From Rhizomys pruinosus (taxonomy: Eukaryota; Chordata; Mammalia; Rodentia; Spalacidae), in contig VZQC01014000.1 of assembly GCA_009823505.1 (NCBI GenBank), forward strand, positions 1,049,316 through 1,113,315: a DNA stretch of 64,000 bases, in the 5' to 3' direction. The translations under genes and the position numbers were made by a program. Positions 47,575 through 62,989 of this stretch are shown in pieces (the first letter of the stretch is position 1; each line of letters opens with the position of its first letter). The notes under the pieces are model-generated. The model saw only the letters and a program-made list of their open reading frames with translations. It did not search any database and had not been told where the DNA came from.

Positions 47575-48157
47575 CCACTTTGTCTTTTGAGAAAGTGTCT
47601 TTAGGATCTCTCTGTGTCCTAGGACTCACTGGGTCTCACTGCCGGCCTGGCCGGCAGGCTCTCACCATGAATTGGCCTGTCTCCATCTTCCCATTGCTGG
47701 TATCGTAAACATGTACCACCATGTTCAGCTTTTTAAATGTGGGTTCTAGGGAATCAAACTTGAGTCTTCATGCCTGTGTGATAAGCACTTCACCAACTGA
47801 GTGGTGTTAGTGTTTGTCAGTTTGACACCAACCAGAGTCCTTGGGAAGAAGAAAACTCAGTTGGGGAATTTCTTCCATCAGACGGGCATGTCCCTGAAGC
47901 ATTTTTCTAAATTGTTAATTGATGTCAGAGGGCCTGGTCCACTGGAGAAGCTAGCCAGGGAGCAACATTTCCCCATGATCTCTGCTTTAGTTGTTACCTC
48001 TACATTCCTGCCTTGAATTCCTGCTCTGACCTTCCTTGATGATGGGCTGTTACTTGAAAGTATGTGTTACAATAAACCCTTCCCCAAGTTGTTTTTGGTC
48101 AGAGTATTTTATCACAGCAATAGAAAGCAATCTAGGTCCTGAGCTGTATCTCCAGCC
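47575..48157 (-). repeat. B4 SINE split by an LTR-like insertion, minus strand
   Basis: B1-like part 47575-47730, ID part 47740-47801 (cacttcaccaactgag) resuming at 48139 as ctgagctgtatctccagcc. The two halves join into a normal reverse-complement ID head. Confidence 0.82.
47802..48138 (+). mobile_element. LTR-like insertion within B4
   Basis: 337-bp insert with a 5-bp duplication ctgag at 47797-47801 and 48139-48143, as expected for ERVL/MaLR-type integration. It contains caataaacccttccccaagt and ttatcacagcaatagaaagc. Confidence 0.8.
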
Positions 48158-48984
48158 TCCTGGTAAGATAATTAAGACAATCTTTCTTTTTCCAACTGTG
48201 AAACCATGCAAGGCTGACTTTTCTTTGTATATTTTAGCCAAAGCAATATAATAATGGATCAAAGTTGGAGCAGACAGGAGAATCCAATGAGGAAAGCAAA
48301 CATTAGAAAGATTGGCAGAAATGTAAAATAATGCCAGTTTTCTCATTAATTTGATATATTTTTATGAAAAATATGTTTATGGATGTAACTAATATTTTTA
48401 ATGAATCAACAAGGACATTATTAAATTCTGTTTCAGTTTTCCAATATGGTAAATATTGATAGCTACTACTCACATAAACACATTCTTTAGGGTCATAATG
48501 TATTTTTATGAATGTGCAGAGCACTGGGAAGAAAGTGAAATGGTTTGAGCCTTTTGAGAGTATTGGAATACAAGATGATTAGATATCATTTCTAACACAG
48601 TAATGAGAACCAGTTTTAGAGTCCTCATCATAGATTTCAGAAGTTGAAGAAAGTCTCTGATATAGCTTCCTTTCTTTGATTTAGGACTTAGAAGTTACTA
48701 TGAAGAAGAGGGACAGAACAAGCCAGTTGTACCAGAACATCCTGGCTTTACCTTTTAGGTCATCCTTATACTATATATTTGGCTGTTTCCTGGTACAAAG
48801 AGTCCTTTGTATTTGGATTGCTTATGGGCCAATTTTCTGATGGAAAAACAAATGGGATTGAAGGATACGATGTCCACTCCTCCCCCTATCTTCCACCCTT
48901 TGATCCAGCCATAAAGACACCCTTCTGTTTTTATTCTTGAACCAAGGCCTGCTTGGCCACCTCTAGGTTTTTCTTTATACTATT
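48158..48984. other. Unique intronic stretch
   Basis: No recognised element or gene. Confidence 0.5.
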
Positions 48985-49285
48985 TCCTTAGCTTCTCACT
49001 CTCTCTCCTGGTGCTGCTGCTAAGGCCCAGCTCAACTGCCATTTCCTCTAGAAGCCTGCTCCTTCAGGGACCTAGTGGGAATTTGTTAGCATCAACCACT
49101 CCTCTATTTCTAATTCACCAGCCCAGTCCTCTGCTACTTTCTGCTCAGTCTTGTTCTGGGACCTGACATGTGTACCCATCTTCCAGGGGAGCAAAGCTTT
49201 AGAAGTTGGTACCATGTCGTTGGCATGTTTGTTAACCCAGAACACAGTTCTTTATATCAATGTTTGTTTACTTGAATATTTTGAG
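48985..49285 (+). repeat. L2-like LINE fragment, plus strand
   Basis: aggcccagctcaactgccat then ttcctctagaagcctgctcc is close to the L2 3' end; the rest is diverged. Confidence 0.6.
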
Positions 49286-49455
49286 TACTTGTGTACTCAA
49301 CTTTGCAAAATCTGATCTTTCATTCTTTCAACAATATTTGTATTTATTCTCCTGTAAAAGTTGGCCCTGGTTCTTAGTTACAGCTGAAAAGGTACTATTC
49401 TTTCCCAGCCAGGGGTGAGATAAACAGATTTTCGAGAACACTGATGCCAGATATG

Positions 49456-49603
49456 TTTGGTTTTTTTTTTTGTTTTGTTTTGTTTTTTTTTTTTTGGTGT
49501 TTTCGATACAGGGTCTCCCTGTAGTCCCAGCTGTCCTGGAACTCACTCTGTAGACCAGGCTGGCCTCGAACTCACAAAGATCCGCCTGCCTCTGCCTCCC
49601 GAT
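49456..49603 (-). mobile_element. 5'-truncated B1 SINE, minus strand
   Basis: Long T tail, then B1 ending at cctctgcctcccg, so the B1 5' portion is missing. A 13-bp TSD gatgccagatatg at 49443-49455 and 49604-49616 shows that it inserted in truncated form. Confidence 0.95.
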
Positions 49604-49616
49604 GATGCCAGATATG

Positions 49617-50820
49617 AAGCTCTATGTCCACACACAGAACAGTTCTCTCATTTTGATTTGTCTAATATGTGCACACATGTGGGTGTGGGTATTTGGGGGG
49701 TGTTTATGAGGTCACTAGTATCATTGAAGGATTGCTTTAAACAGAGAAATTCAGGCTCGAATTGCCTATTAAAAAATTAAGGAAAAAATGTTGATTACTT
49801 CCATCTCCCTATGTCATGATTCTTTTGCTGTTTATTTTAAGGGTTTTTTTTTTTTCTTCTTGAGATACTAAAAATCATGTTCTGGGACCTATTCTTAATA
49901 AGAAGAAAATCGTAATTTACCCCTTTAAAGAACATAGGATTTAAGTGACTGCAGTACGCATTGCCATTAGCGCTGTTAGGGATGAAAATCCCATTTATGG
50001 TCTTTCTAGAGTTGATGGTCATGTTCTTCTGGGAAAAAAAAAAAAAAAAAGAGGCTTCTATCTCCTACATTCACCAAGCTGTTACATAGAAGTCTGATAC
50101 TGTCCCTTTCTGGGGAAAGCTTAATGAATGAGCTGCTGAGTTATAAAACACATGTTGCAACTCTTGTGTTCCTTTAAAAATTTTTTGCCTTTGGCGAAAT
50201 TTTCATAGCCAGAAAATGTAAAAATTAACTAAACATCTAAATTAACTAAAATAAATATATTATTATAGAACCCTTTTTCCTTTAAAACAAAATCTCCAAC
50301 TGTCTAGCTTGCTTCCTCTGTCATCAGAGAATCCTAACCCAAGGAGAAAAATGCCAGCAGCTCTTGGCTATCAGCTTTCTGTGCTCACTGCTTTGACTCT
50401 GAAGGACACGTCTGGACTGTGGCCATCATTTCCTATTACTTCCTTTAGTCCTTGTTATTTTGACAGTAACTGGACAGCAATTTGCTTTACCATGCATCAC
50501 TTGTGTTTGTCTCCTACAATCATGTTTAGAACAACAGGGCTTATTATTGATGAGATCCTACTTAGTCTGTTTAGTTTGTAAATGTCAGAGGTTTCTGTGG
50601 TAATTTATTTAGGAAACTGTAAAGGTCATCTACTGCTATTTTAAGAATCCTACTGACAATTTTAAAAACATATTTAAATCATATAAATCGGATTTTCTTC
50701 AGTAAGAAAAGTACATATTTAAATACTTAAAGTTAGAGCCCTATTGACATGAATAGGTGCAGGGTTTATTAACATGGACTCAGAATAATTTTGATTGAGT
50801 CATCAGTTGGTTATTAGACA
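49617..50820. other. Unique AT-rich intronic stretch
   Basis: A run at about 50034-50050; no recognised gene or mobile element. Confidence 0.5.
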
Positions 50821-50865
50821 CAAGATGCTTTCCAGGGCCCAGTGTGGACTGGAAAACATAAGGGG

Positions 50866-51520
50866 CCTGGTCTGTGCTCTCTTGGATAATGATCTGCTAG
50901 GAGAGGTAGTCGGCCCACATTGTAAAAGGGCAAATGTGGTAAGTGGCTGCTGACCAAAAGCTTAGGACGAAGTGAAAGGACCTTATGGGGGGGAGGGTGT
51001 CAGGGAAGGTCTCCTCAAGGAAGTGCTGTGTGATCCTGGATCTGTCCATCAGTCAGAGAGAGCAAGGCCCATAGAAGCCCTAAGAAGCGTGGAAGCAGAG
51101 GAACCAAAAGAAAGTCTGTGACAAGTGCACAGAGAACAAGTGGCGATGGCATAGAGGAGGCCGGACATGAAAAGCTTCTCTGGTCCCCAAAGAACCAGGG
51201 ATAAAAGCTTGAGCAAGTGGTGATCAGACTCATGTGCGAGGAGGCTGGCCTGGAAAAGTGTGGACATGGGTTGAATGGCCCTGTCATTAGAGCTTCCCTG
51301 ACTGTCACGGTCTAGGCCAGGGCTGTGTGGAGCTGCTGATTGTGATGGCTGAAGAACTCAATATGCTGTTCAATTGTAATAAATTTAAGTAGAAATAACA
51401 CACCGTATGACAGTGAAAGCAGGAAATGAGATAATTAGCCAACCCAGAAACACATAATGTGGGCGGACTACCTTGCCTCTCCTAGCGGATCATGAATGAT
51501 CCAAGAGAGCAGAGACCAGT
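50866..51520. other. Inverted duplication with 530-bp spacer
   Basis: The left arm (50866-50922, core tgctctcttggat...gctaggagagg) is repeated inverted at 51454-51520 (cctctcctagcgg...atccaagagagca), with two 4-bp indels and a few substitutions. The spacer includes gtcagggaaggtctcctcaa, resembling an old mammalian repeat. Confidence 0.85.
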
Positions 51521-51865
51521 AGTTGGAGTTTCCTTTCTGTTGCTATGATAAAACACTATGACTAAAAGTAACTAAGGAGAGGAAAGGGTTTATTTGATTT
51601 ATACTTGCAGATCACAGTTCACCACTGAAGGAAGTCAGGGCAGGAACTTGAAGCACAACCATGAAGGAATGCTGCTTGCTAACTCACTCCCAGGCTCAAG
51701 CTTAGCTAGCTTTCATATGCAGATAGCCCAGGACCATCTGCCCAGGAAATGGTGCTGCCTACAGGGGTGCCATCCTACAGCAATTAGCAATCAAGGCAGT
51801 TCTCCCATAGACATGCCAGGAAACCCTGCAGTTGTAATTCTCTTCTCAGGTGACTATGGGTGAAG
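51521..51865 (-). mobile_element. LTR-like rodent repeat, minus strand
   Basis: tttctgttgctatgataaaa and gagaggaaagggtttatttg, then ggtgccatcctacagcaatt. Related in layout to the minus-strand MaLR-like copies. Confidence 0.65.
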
Positions 51866-52054
51866 TTGACAAAGCTAACCAGGGCAGGGGTAGTGATAGT
51901 TTCTGCCTGGATCCCATTGGTGTGAACAGAGAGGAATCAGAGGGTTCAAGAGATACCTGGAGAGTAGAATGTAAAGTTTCAGAATTCACGGCATGTGGGA
52001 CAGAGGAATCGGTGAAGAATTTAAAAATGACCACTTGATTTCTTGTTTTGTTGG

Positions 52055-52133
52055 GTTTTGTGGTGCTAGAGAATTGAATCTAGGGCCTTAAAATAGGTGA
52101 GGTAAGTGCCTGTAGTGAGCTACCTCCCCGGCT
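52055..52133 (-). repeat. ID-like fragment, minus strand
   Basis: agagaattgaatctagggcc ... gtgagctacctccccggct. Confidence 0.65.
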
Positions 52134-52139
52134 TCATTG

Positions 52140-53409
<1,270 letters not shown>

Positions 53410-53571
53410 TAGATTAGCACATGAGTAGCTTGTTAAGTATTTCCAGTTGGGGGGAGCTCAGTGTCTGCAATATAATTATAACAATAGCAATCAGACTTGA
53501 TGATTTTAGTTTTAACAGAGCAGTGAAAAGTTATTATATAGTTCAAGCCTCACTTAAGAGTCATATATCTA

Positions 53572-53708
53572 GCCAGACAAGGTGGTTCCCACCTTTAACG
53601 CTAGCACTTGGGAGTGTAAGGGCAGGAGGACTGCTGTGAGTTCGAAGCCAGCCTGGGCTACATAGTGGGTTCCACTAAAGTACAGTGTAAGACTTGCTCA
53701 AAAAAAAA
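53572..53708 (+). repeat. B1 SINE, plus strand, diverged
   Basis: agccagacaaggtggttccc ... gttcgaagccagcctgggct plus an A tail. Confidence 0.88.
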
Positions 53709-54284
53709 TATGGCTGAAAGATACAATTATATACCATATAATAATCTAGTCAATAACAGATGATTTATAGACAGTGCTCTCTGAAGATAATATTGTCTAC
53801 TAACCTCATAGCTTTGTCTCTATTTTGTTTGCACAGTAAAGTTGCCCAGGAGCACATTGTTCAGATTATATCCCCTTCACTAAGCACTGCCTGAGTTTCT
53901 TCATTATAGCTACATTTAAATTTATGGGAGAAGAATCCTGAATTTATATTCTGAAAATTGCCCAAGTTAAAATTGCCAAAGATTATTGACAGTCCCATTA
54001 TCTCCAGGGATATATGAAGAATACTGTAAGGAAATAGACATACAAAAATCAGAACTAACTAGTATTTAAGAAAGTAACTCAATAATTTCCAAAGGTCCTT
54101 TACAATGTCAGAGCAGTAAGGGAGCGAGTGTGTGTCATGTTGCCTACTGTGCTTCAAGCAAGGTGTTGGGGAGAGACATTTAAGTGACGTAATATGTTAC
54201 TGTTTTTGTTTTGCTTCCTTTTTTCACTTCCAGAAGTTTATGTATAGGATTAAAGTTAAACTTTGCATCAACACTTGACTCTTG

Positions 54285-54440
54285 TTTTGTCTTTTTTTTT
54301 TTTTCCAAGACAGGGTCTCCCTGTAGCCCCAGCTATCCTGGAACTCACTCTGTAGACCAGGCTGGCCTTGAACTCACAAAGATCCGCCTGCCTCTGCCTC
54401 CCGAGTGCTAGGATTAAAGGCGTGCACCACCACACCCGGC
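54285..54440 (-). mobile_element. B1 SINE, minus strand
   Basis: Full reverse-complement B1 with flanking aacacttg words on both sides as a TSD. Confidence 0.94.
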
Positions 54441-54764
54441 AACACTTGTCTCTTTTTACTTCATTAGTATAGATGTATTTGTGACTATGAATCTTCCTAT
54501 GATATTCAGGTGTTTATTTACAGGCTATAAGTCAGCAAGGTAAATCAGAGATAATTTTATGGTAGGAGATGGCCAGTGTAAAACTAAACTAAGAAATACT
54601 TCCAATTAAACCTCAACAACAACAAAAAAAAAAAACTAAAATTAGATTAGAAGACAAATATAAGAAAAATATTTTGTATAAAATATTTAACGTATACCCA
54701 ACTTCTCAGAAGTAAAACTTTTTAGCAGAATCCGGTTCTTTTGTGATTAAGAATGTGAAATGGG

Positions 54765-54850
54765 GCAGAGAATGTAGCTCAGTGGTAAACATCTTACTCA
54801 GCCTGCTCACCACGGCCCTGAGTTTGATTCCCCAGCACTGTAAAAAGAAA
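54765..54850 (+). repeat. ID SINE, plus strand
   Basis: gcagagaatgtagctcagtg then gtaaacatctt and tttgattccccagcactgt: a short ID element with an A-rich end. Confidence 0.82.
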
Positions 54851-55029
54851 GATGTGAGGAGCAAGGCACATATATTATTTTTTAATATTATTACCAAGTT
54901 TTTAATATTATTACCAAGTTTTCTTCAATGTTGTTATACAAGTGTAGCTAAATCCACAGAAAATTGACCTTTTTCTTAACTGTTCATAAATCTTTATATA
55001 TAATATTAATTCATAGAGGGGAAGATGAT

Positions 55030-55182
55030 TTTTCTTGGTGTGGAGGGAGATTGAGAATGGGTCTCACGTATCCTGGGCTAACCTGGAACTTTGCTAGGTA
55101 GCCAAGTGTGCCCTGAATTCCCAGTCAGCCTGCCCTCACCCTCCCAAGTGCTAGGATTACAGGCACATACCCACACTTAGAA
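55030..55182 (-). repeat. B1-derived SINE, minus strand, old
   Basis: gctaacctggaactttgcta ... caagtgctaggattacaggc. Confidence 0.75.
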
Positions 55183-56004
55183 ATTTGTAATACCATTGAT
55201 TTTAGCCATTATGCTGGAACTCTCAGTAATAGGTGGTCTAGGTGATTTGTTTGCTTGAACGTCAAGTGAAGCTTGCTTTGATCTTGCTAATTGGACTGAG
55301 TATTGGGTTTTTCCCTCTTCCATCACTGGCGGATATAGCTAAGCAAAGTACATGTAGACCTTTACTGGTCTCACAAACAGGCATGGGAACGCTGTGCTAT
55401 TGGCACAGCTTTTATTAAGGCTTGTGCTGAACATCAAATACAAGCTGAGCTATGGTCCCTTTAGCCTCATCTTCATTTAGTAATACCAGAAAACTCCATT
55501 CCTATGAGGTATTTTTTTCCCTCCTTCTGATGAGGTTTCAGGTTTTAATCTTGAGAATTCATCTCAATACAGTGTGGTTTCCATTGTGTCATCTTCTGAT
55601 TACCATCTGGCAGACATTTTAACCATTTTCATCTTAAAGTGCCCCATAACATCTTGATGTTCCAAGAAAGGCTGTTTTGAAATACTCTGTGAATTACCCC
55701 CACCCTTCCCTCCTTCTTGAGCTATACCCACGCAACTTTCAGTACATTCTGTTTAGACAAACCCTGACAGGAAAACCCATTAAGAGCAAATGAGGGAGAG
55801 TGTTTCCTGTTTCTCTTAATTGTAAAAATATTTTCAATCCATTGTATATTTTCTCACCAGAGAGCAAAGTTAGAATAAATAAAAACGAGTTTGAAAGCAG
55901 CAGAGTCCTAAGGGTAGCAAAGTTTCTTTTGGCAAGTTGTGCTTTAAAAGATTGTCATGAACCTGCAGAAGATCAAGCCCCGTCAGCATGGATGAGCAGG
56001 CCAC

Positions 56005-56345
56005 ACAAGCCCCACCCCTAGCTGAGAAGCTGTTGGCAGTAAATGGATGCTAGGGAGGGAGAGGCAGTTTTAAGGGGTATGGCCCCTGGTAGTTGCCCGT
56101 GTTCCAGTGCATGACCCCTTACCCATGCTCCATAGCAACACTGGTTAGACTCAGGGGATTATTTTTTAAAAATAAGGCATAAAATTGGAAGAATGGGGCA
56201 GGGAGGGTAGTTCAGAAGGTATTGGGGGAAGGTGTGGGTAGAGACTATGATCAAAATATCAATATATTTTGCACAAAATATCAATATACATGCATGAAAT
56301 TCTCAAAGAATAAACAAAAATATTACATTTAAAAAGATGATTATG
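56005..56345 (+). mobile_element. L1 LINE 3' end, plus strand
   Basis: ccccacccctagctgagaag, ctgttggcagtaaatggatg, ggtatggcccctggtag, atgcatgaaattctcaaaga and a final A-rich stretch match a rodent L1 3' end in order. 5'-truncated; no coding capacity. Confidence 0.88.
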
Positions 56346-56447
56346 AGCCAGGAACAATGAGGCACACTGGAAGCCAAAGGTTCACTTGACTCCCAGAGTT
56401 CAAGGCCAGCCTGGGGAACATAACATGAACCCATCCTGTAAAATAAA
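56345..56447 (+). repeat. Partial B1 SINE, plus strand
   Basis: agttcaaggccagcctgggg with an A-rich end; diverged head. Confidence 0.7.
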
Positions 56448-56805
56448 AACTTATTATCAAGAGGAGGATGTCTTATATTATTGTTTTGAACAGCTGAATT
56501 ACTGGGTCACTCTGTTCTACCTGTAGGTGGATATGGAAAGCATCTCATCACAGTTTGGGTTCACCAATACAATACTTCTAGCTCTCAGCTGGCTATTATG
56601 GCCCTACCCAGAGACCACACTAAGAACCCACAGTGTGCAAGATACATGGGCAGATCATTTATCGGCCACTTAGCAGCCTAGAGGCTTCATCAAACTCATA
56701 CCTTTTCAAATATGGAAGGATTAAACCACAGAAAATATTGTATTCTTTCTTACCAATCAGTTACCATAGGCTTGACACAATATTTTATTAGAATTACTAA
56801 AGACT

Positions 56806-57031
56806 GGGGCTGGAGAGATGGCCTAGTGGTTAAGAGCTCCGAATGCTCTTACAGAGGACCCGGGTTCGATCCCCAGCACCCACATGGCGGCTGAGAACCG
56901 TCTTCAATTCCAGTTCCAGGGGAATCTGACACCCACTTCTGACCTCCATGGCATTGCACGACATGGGTGCACAAACCTACATGCAGACAGTACATTCATA
57001 TACATAAAAAAATAAATAAAATTTTAAAAAA
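56806..57031 (+). mobile_element. B2 SINE
   Basis: Complete B2 without the 17-bp duplication. Perfect 16-bp TSD agaattactaaagact at 56790-56805 and 57032-57047. Confidence 0.96.
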
Positions 57032-57884
57032 AGAATTACTAAAGACTATTATTTCTCCTTCTTTGTATATATTTACATTTTAGCATTTCCATACAACACA
57101 ATTGCTTTGGTCTTAAAACCTCATCGTAATTTATTTTAGGAGGTAGCAAGTTGGTCTGAATCATGCCAGAAATAATATAGTACTTTATTCAGTATCCATA
57201 ACAGAGTAATAATGTTTCTCTAATCTATGCTCAAAAGCTATTACTCTTGCCATGTAGAAAGAATAATTTCTTGGGTGATGAACAAGTATCTGCTTGAAGG
57301 GACTTTATTGCAATTTGTGTTATGAGAAGTATAAATAGCTAAGATGTTCAGTTGCTTTAAATGAGAATGAAATATTAATATAATAACTAAACCATCAATA
57401 AAATTAGCTTAACCACAGTTAATGAGCACAGTAGTGTGTTCATTTATTTCTTACTCCCTTGGTTTCATTTGTTTGTTTCTAATAAAGGTAGGAAAGGTTT
57501 TATCTGCCTATGTATTCATTTTCATTCATTCTTTTCTATCTCCTCTTCCCAAATGTGCTTCCTGGAAACATACTTCTTTTTCTGACACCACTGACTCTAC
57601 AGACACCATCATCGCCTTTTTCTTTCTATGATGTAATGGGGGCGGGACACTGTCTGTTAAGGAAATTGGGAATTAGTAATTCCAAACATCCTCATACTTT
57701 TTGCTTTTTAAAATACAGGGTTATCTTATTTCTTATCTAGTTGTTTATAACATCAACAGTCCTTGGGCATAAATAAAATATATTTTATAAATCATTTTTG
57801 TAAACTTCTCTTAAAGATCTTTTTAATTATAGAGTAATGTGTTTCTTAATAGAATAAACAGGGAAGAACTTGATTCACTTTAGT

Positions 57885-58175
57885 TGTGTGTTTATATGTG
57901 TCTGTAAATGGGCAAGTACATGTGTCGATATGTGCCCTTGCATATGTGTGCAAGTAGAGGACAGAGGTCAACCCTAGGTCTTGTTCCTCAGGAGCCGTCC
58001 ACCTGATTTTGTGGGACAGAGTTCCTCATTGGTCTGGAGTCCCAGGGCTCTGCTTGTCTGCCCCCAACGCTAGGGTTTCAGCAGTTACCACCACTCCTAG
58101 GTTTTTAACATAGATTCTGAGAATCAAAGCAGATCTTCATGTTTTACTGACCAAGTCATCTAACCAGACCCTGTA
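57885..58175 (-). repeat. Long tRNA-derived SINE, minus strand
   Basis: tgtgcaagtagaggacagag near the left and accaagtcatctaaccagac near the right are the reverse complement of the family at 40681. Confidence 0.72.
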
Positions 58176-58224
58176 TTCAATTTCTTATTACCACATAGGA
58201 GATATAAATAAATTACTTACCAGA

Positions 58225-58410
58225 TGTTAGTTGCAATACTGACTGCTTTGTAAATAAAATGTTGCAAAGTCCTCAGTAGAGAGCATTATTCCCATTTTAT
58301 GAATGAGGATCCTGAGACTTGGGGATATATTGAATAAATTGCCCATGGCCTGCCTGGATAATGTTAGAGCCATAATCTGAAGCCCTATCTGACTCCAGAA
58401 CAGCCCAGTC
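58225..58410 (-). repeat. MIR SINE, minus strand
   Basis: attcccattttatgaatgag, gatcctgagact, aaattgcccatggcctgcct and tctgactccag follow reverse-complement MIR. Confidence 0.85.
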
Positions 58411-58741
58411 CATTTAGGAGGAAGAAATCAGTAATGCTACTGGCCTGAATATCCCAAATAGCCCCTGTCCTTCAGGGGGATGTGAGCTTTGTGAGCATCA
58501 AAATACACTAGCTCAACTTTTACACAGCACCAGTGGCTCTTTAAGAAGGGAAAGTCACTTAGGGAATGAGAGCTGCAAGTGTTTGGTCATGGAACCAAGG
58601 TTAACAGGACTCAGCTAACCCTGTTATTCTAACCAAATGAATAAGGAAGGCATGGGCTAGAGGAAGACTATGGAGATCAGTAACATTTCAGGTGAAATTG
58701 TAACACCGAACTCAAATGTATTTTCTAAAAAATTATAGTAT

Positions 58742-60321
<1,580 letters not shown>

Positions 60322-61210
60322 TAATTTGCACGTTACTTACAGATCAGTTTCCCAGTGAAAAATGTTAATAATGTTTATAAATCTGTCATAACAACTTTTC
60401 TGAGATTTGCATAACTTTAGCCAGAGTTTCCTTCATTCAGGACCAAGTATTTCCAGTTAAGTCGTTCCATACCCTGAGCTTTAGGTTTGCATTATGTGGG
60501 AGAAGACTTAAATATTGAAGCAAATGGATCTAAATAGAAAGATCTAGAAAAGCAAGTTCTAGCATTAAGTTCCTGTGAGCAAGGTCACTGGGCAACTTGG
60601 TGATATTAAGCCCTGTGGCCTCTCAGAAGCTACCACTTCAGGCACATGGTTTTTCTCTAGATGCTTAGGCTTTAAAGTGATAGTCTGTGCTTTTCCACAA
60701 AGTGAGCTAGCTACTCAGATCCAGAAAGAACTTACAGAAAAATTTACTAAGTGAGGGTTCTCCTTCAATAGTCAGATTTCTCTGAACACCACCTGCAAGC
60801 TTTCCATCTATCTGTGTGGCATTTTAACTGTCGACTCTTGGGTCTCTTCCTGCGGAACATGGAGAATTATCTCCCTAATCTGTTGTGTTGGATGCCAGAG
60901 GAGGTGCCCTCAGCAATACACATCAGACAGTGTCTAATTCTAAGAGCTGTTGTTCTAAAAGAAGCAGGAGAATTCAGGGGATGAGAACAACCAAATGTTT
61001 TAACTGTACTCTCATTCTCTAGGGAATTTTGTGAGGACATAAGCTGTCTTTAACAACTGTCCTTAGAAAGGACCTCTCTCAGGAAATCTAAAATGAATAT
61101 TGCTTTTGTGTAAAACTTAATCCTTAGGAAGCCATTGATGAGTCTTCCTTAGTACTCTTAGTGTGTTTCTTATCTCTAATTACTAGTAATTTTTAAGTAC
61201 TAGCATTTTT

Positions 61211-61284
61211 TTGTTTTTTTTGGTCTTTTCGAGACAGGGTGTCCCTATAGCCCCGGCTGTCCTGGAACTCACTCTGTAGACCAT
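61211..61284 (-). mobile_element. 5'-truncated B1 SINE, minus strand
   Basis: cgagacagggtgtccctata ... gaactcactctgtagacca stops half way through a B1. ttttaagta occurs on both sides as a TSD. Confidence 0.88.
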
Positions 61285-61404
61285 TTTAAGTAAACTATGC
61301 AAAGTTTTCTAATTATATTCAATACCGATTCCACCTTGTTTAAATTTATGTTTTTTTTTCTCGGGGCGGGGGGCGGAAATGTGTTAAAAGTGAATTTCTC
61401 TCTG

Positions 61405-61477
61405 TGAGATCAAGGCCAGCCTGATCTACATTATGAGTTCTAGGCAGGCTGGAGCTAGGGAGACCCTGTCAAAAAAG
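61405..61477 (+). repeat. Partial B1 SINE, plus strand
   Basis: gtgagatcaaggccagcctg ... gggagaccctgtcaaaaaag is the 3' half of a B1. Confidence 0.85.
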
Positions 61478-61616
61478 GGGTGGAGGGAATTTCAGTTTCA
61501 TCTATGTTTTGATAATAGGAAGCTATCTGGCTTTCAGTTGGCCAGCAAAAGAATTATGAACTTAAATTGCAAATATCAGTTTCAATTAGAAATAATATAT
61601 TTCATTAACTCTAACA

Positions 61617-61808
61617 CCAGGGCTAGGAATAGAGCTCATTTCAAAGAATGCTTGCCTTGCACGCACAGTTCTGGTCCAACTCCAGCACCGTATAAGCTGG
61701 ATGCAGAAGTGCAGCTCCAGCTCAGGAAGCGGAAGCAGGAGGATCAGAGATTGAAGGTCATTCTTCACTTAATGAGTTTGAGGCCAGCTTTGGCTACATG
61801 AGATCCTA
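61617..61808 (+). repeat. B4 SINE (ID-B1), plus strand
   Basis: ID-like head (ggctaggaatagagctcatt ... ccaactccagcaccgt) followed by a B1-like part (ggaagcaggaggatcagaga). Confidence 0.8.
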
Positions 61809-61825
61809 TATGAACAAGATTTTCA

Positions 61826-62125
61826 GAGGACTGGAGAGATGGCTCAGTAGGTAAAGGGCTTTACGAACAGTGCAAGCATGACGACCTGAGTTCGGATCCC
61901 TAACACCCACAAGTAAAAGTAGCACAAGCCTGTTGATCCCTGCAGTGCTGGAGGAAAGCAGAGTCTGGGGCATGCTAGCCGGCCAGTCCAGTTGCAATGT
62001 TCACTAAGACCTTGTCTCAAAATGGATAGTGAAGAGGGACAGAGGGTACCAGTCGTTGACCTCTAGGAGCCACACAAGCACACATAGGTGCACATACTCA
62101 CACACACACACACACACACACACAA
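61826..62125 (+). repeat. Long tRNA-derived SINE with (CA)n tail
   Basis: Head ggactggagagatggctcag, cgacctgagttcggatcc, then a CA repeat at 62097-62124. Confidence 0.88.
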
Positions 62126-62989
62126 TTTTTTTAATCTAAGAGCATACTTTGTAAGAAACATCATTGTTTCACATACCACTAAGAACTACACTGTTCATTG
62201 AAATAACACATGCCAATATTGTAGATATTAAGTGTAAAAATGTGTTTCAGAAACTGTCAAGAATGGGAAGCATTTACTTGCTTTACTTCTTTGTTACTTG
62301 GAGGCTGGAAACATTTGTTTGCTTGATTCTGGGGGCAAGGGGAGTACTTGATAGCCATGGTTCTATATGTTATGAATTTTATATCTCATTAATGCTTTAG
62401 TATGGCTTACAATATGAAAGTACTTCTATCAAAACACAGGGGTCTCCCCTATTTTTATTCCTGGTAACTTCTGCTAGAACTCAGTTGGAATGGTGAGCAT
62501 GGATTGCTGGGGTCTTGCCTTTTCGAAGCATAAAAGCTGTTGCCTAGGAAGGGGTGCTTGCTTGTTCCTGCAATGCAGCCTCTTATCCCTTATGTTTCAG
62601 AAGCCCCCCCCCCATACCCCTACCCCGATGCATGGCTCTGTTCCATGCCAGCAGCTCCAGCTGCATCACAGCCATTCGGACACAGGCCCTCCTTCTGCTC
62701 ACTGCTCAGCCACCCTGCTGGCAGCCATGCCAAGAAGAGCTGGAACCACTACAGCTGACTATGGTCTGGGAAACGTGGGGCCATTAGCCCCAAGGGCAGT
62801 TTCCAGCCACTGACATTCTACAGTTGGTGTTTAACTATTTTAGTCTTCTTAAAGTTTTATCATGCATGCTACACAGACTCCATGAGTAGTCCAGAAAGAC
62901 TGAACTCCTTTGCATACAGCTGGAACCCTCTCAACTTCCAGCTTCTGTTGCATGCTATTTTTAAGGGAACTCAACTAAAACATGGGTGT

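Noticed and set aside
62490..62813. 107-codon forward ORF with overlapping frames
   Set aside because: No recognisable domain, no splice context, starts in ordinary intron with a C run; treated as chance.
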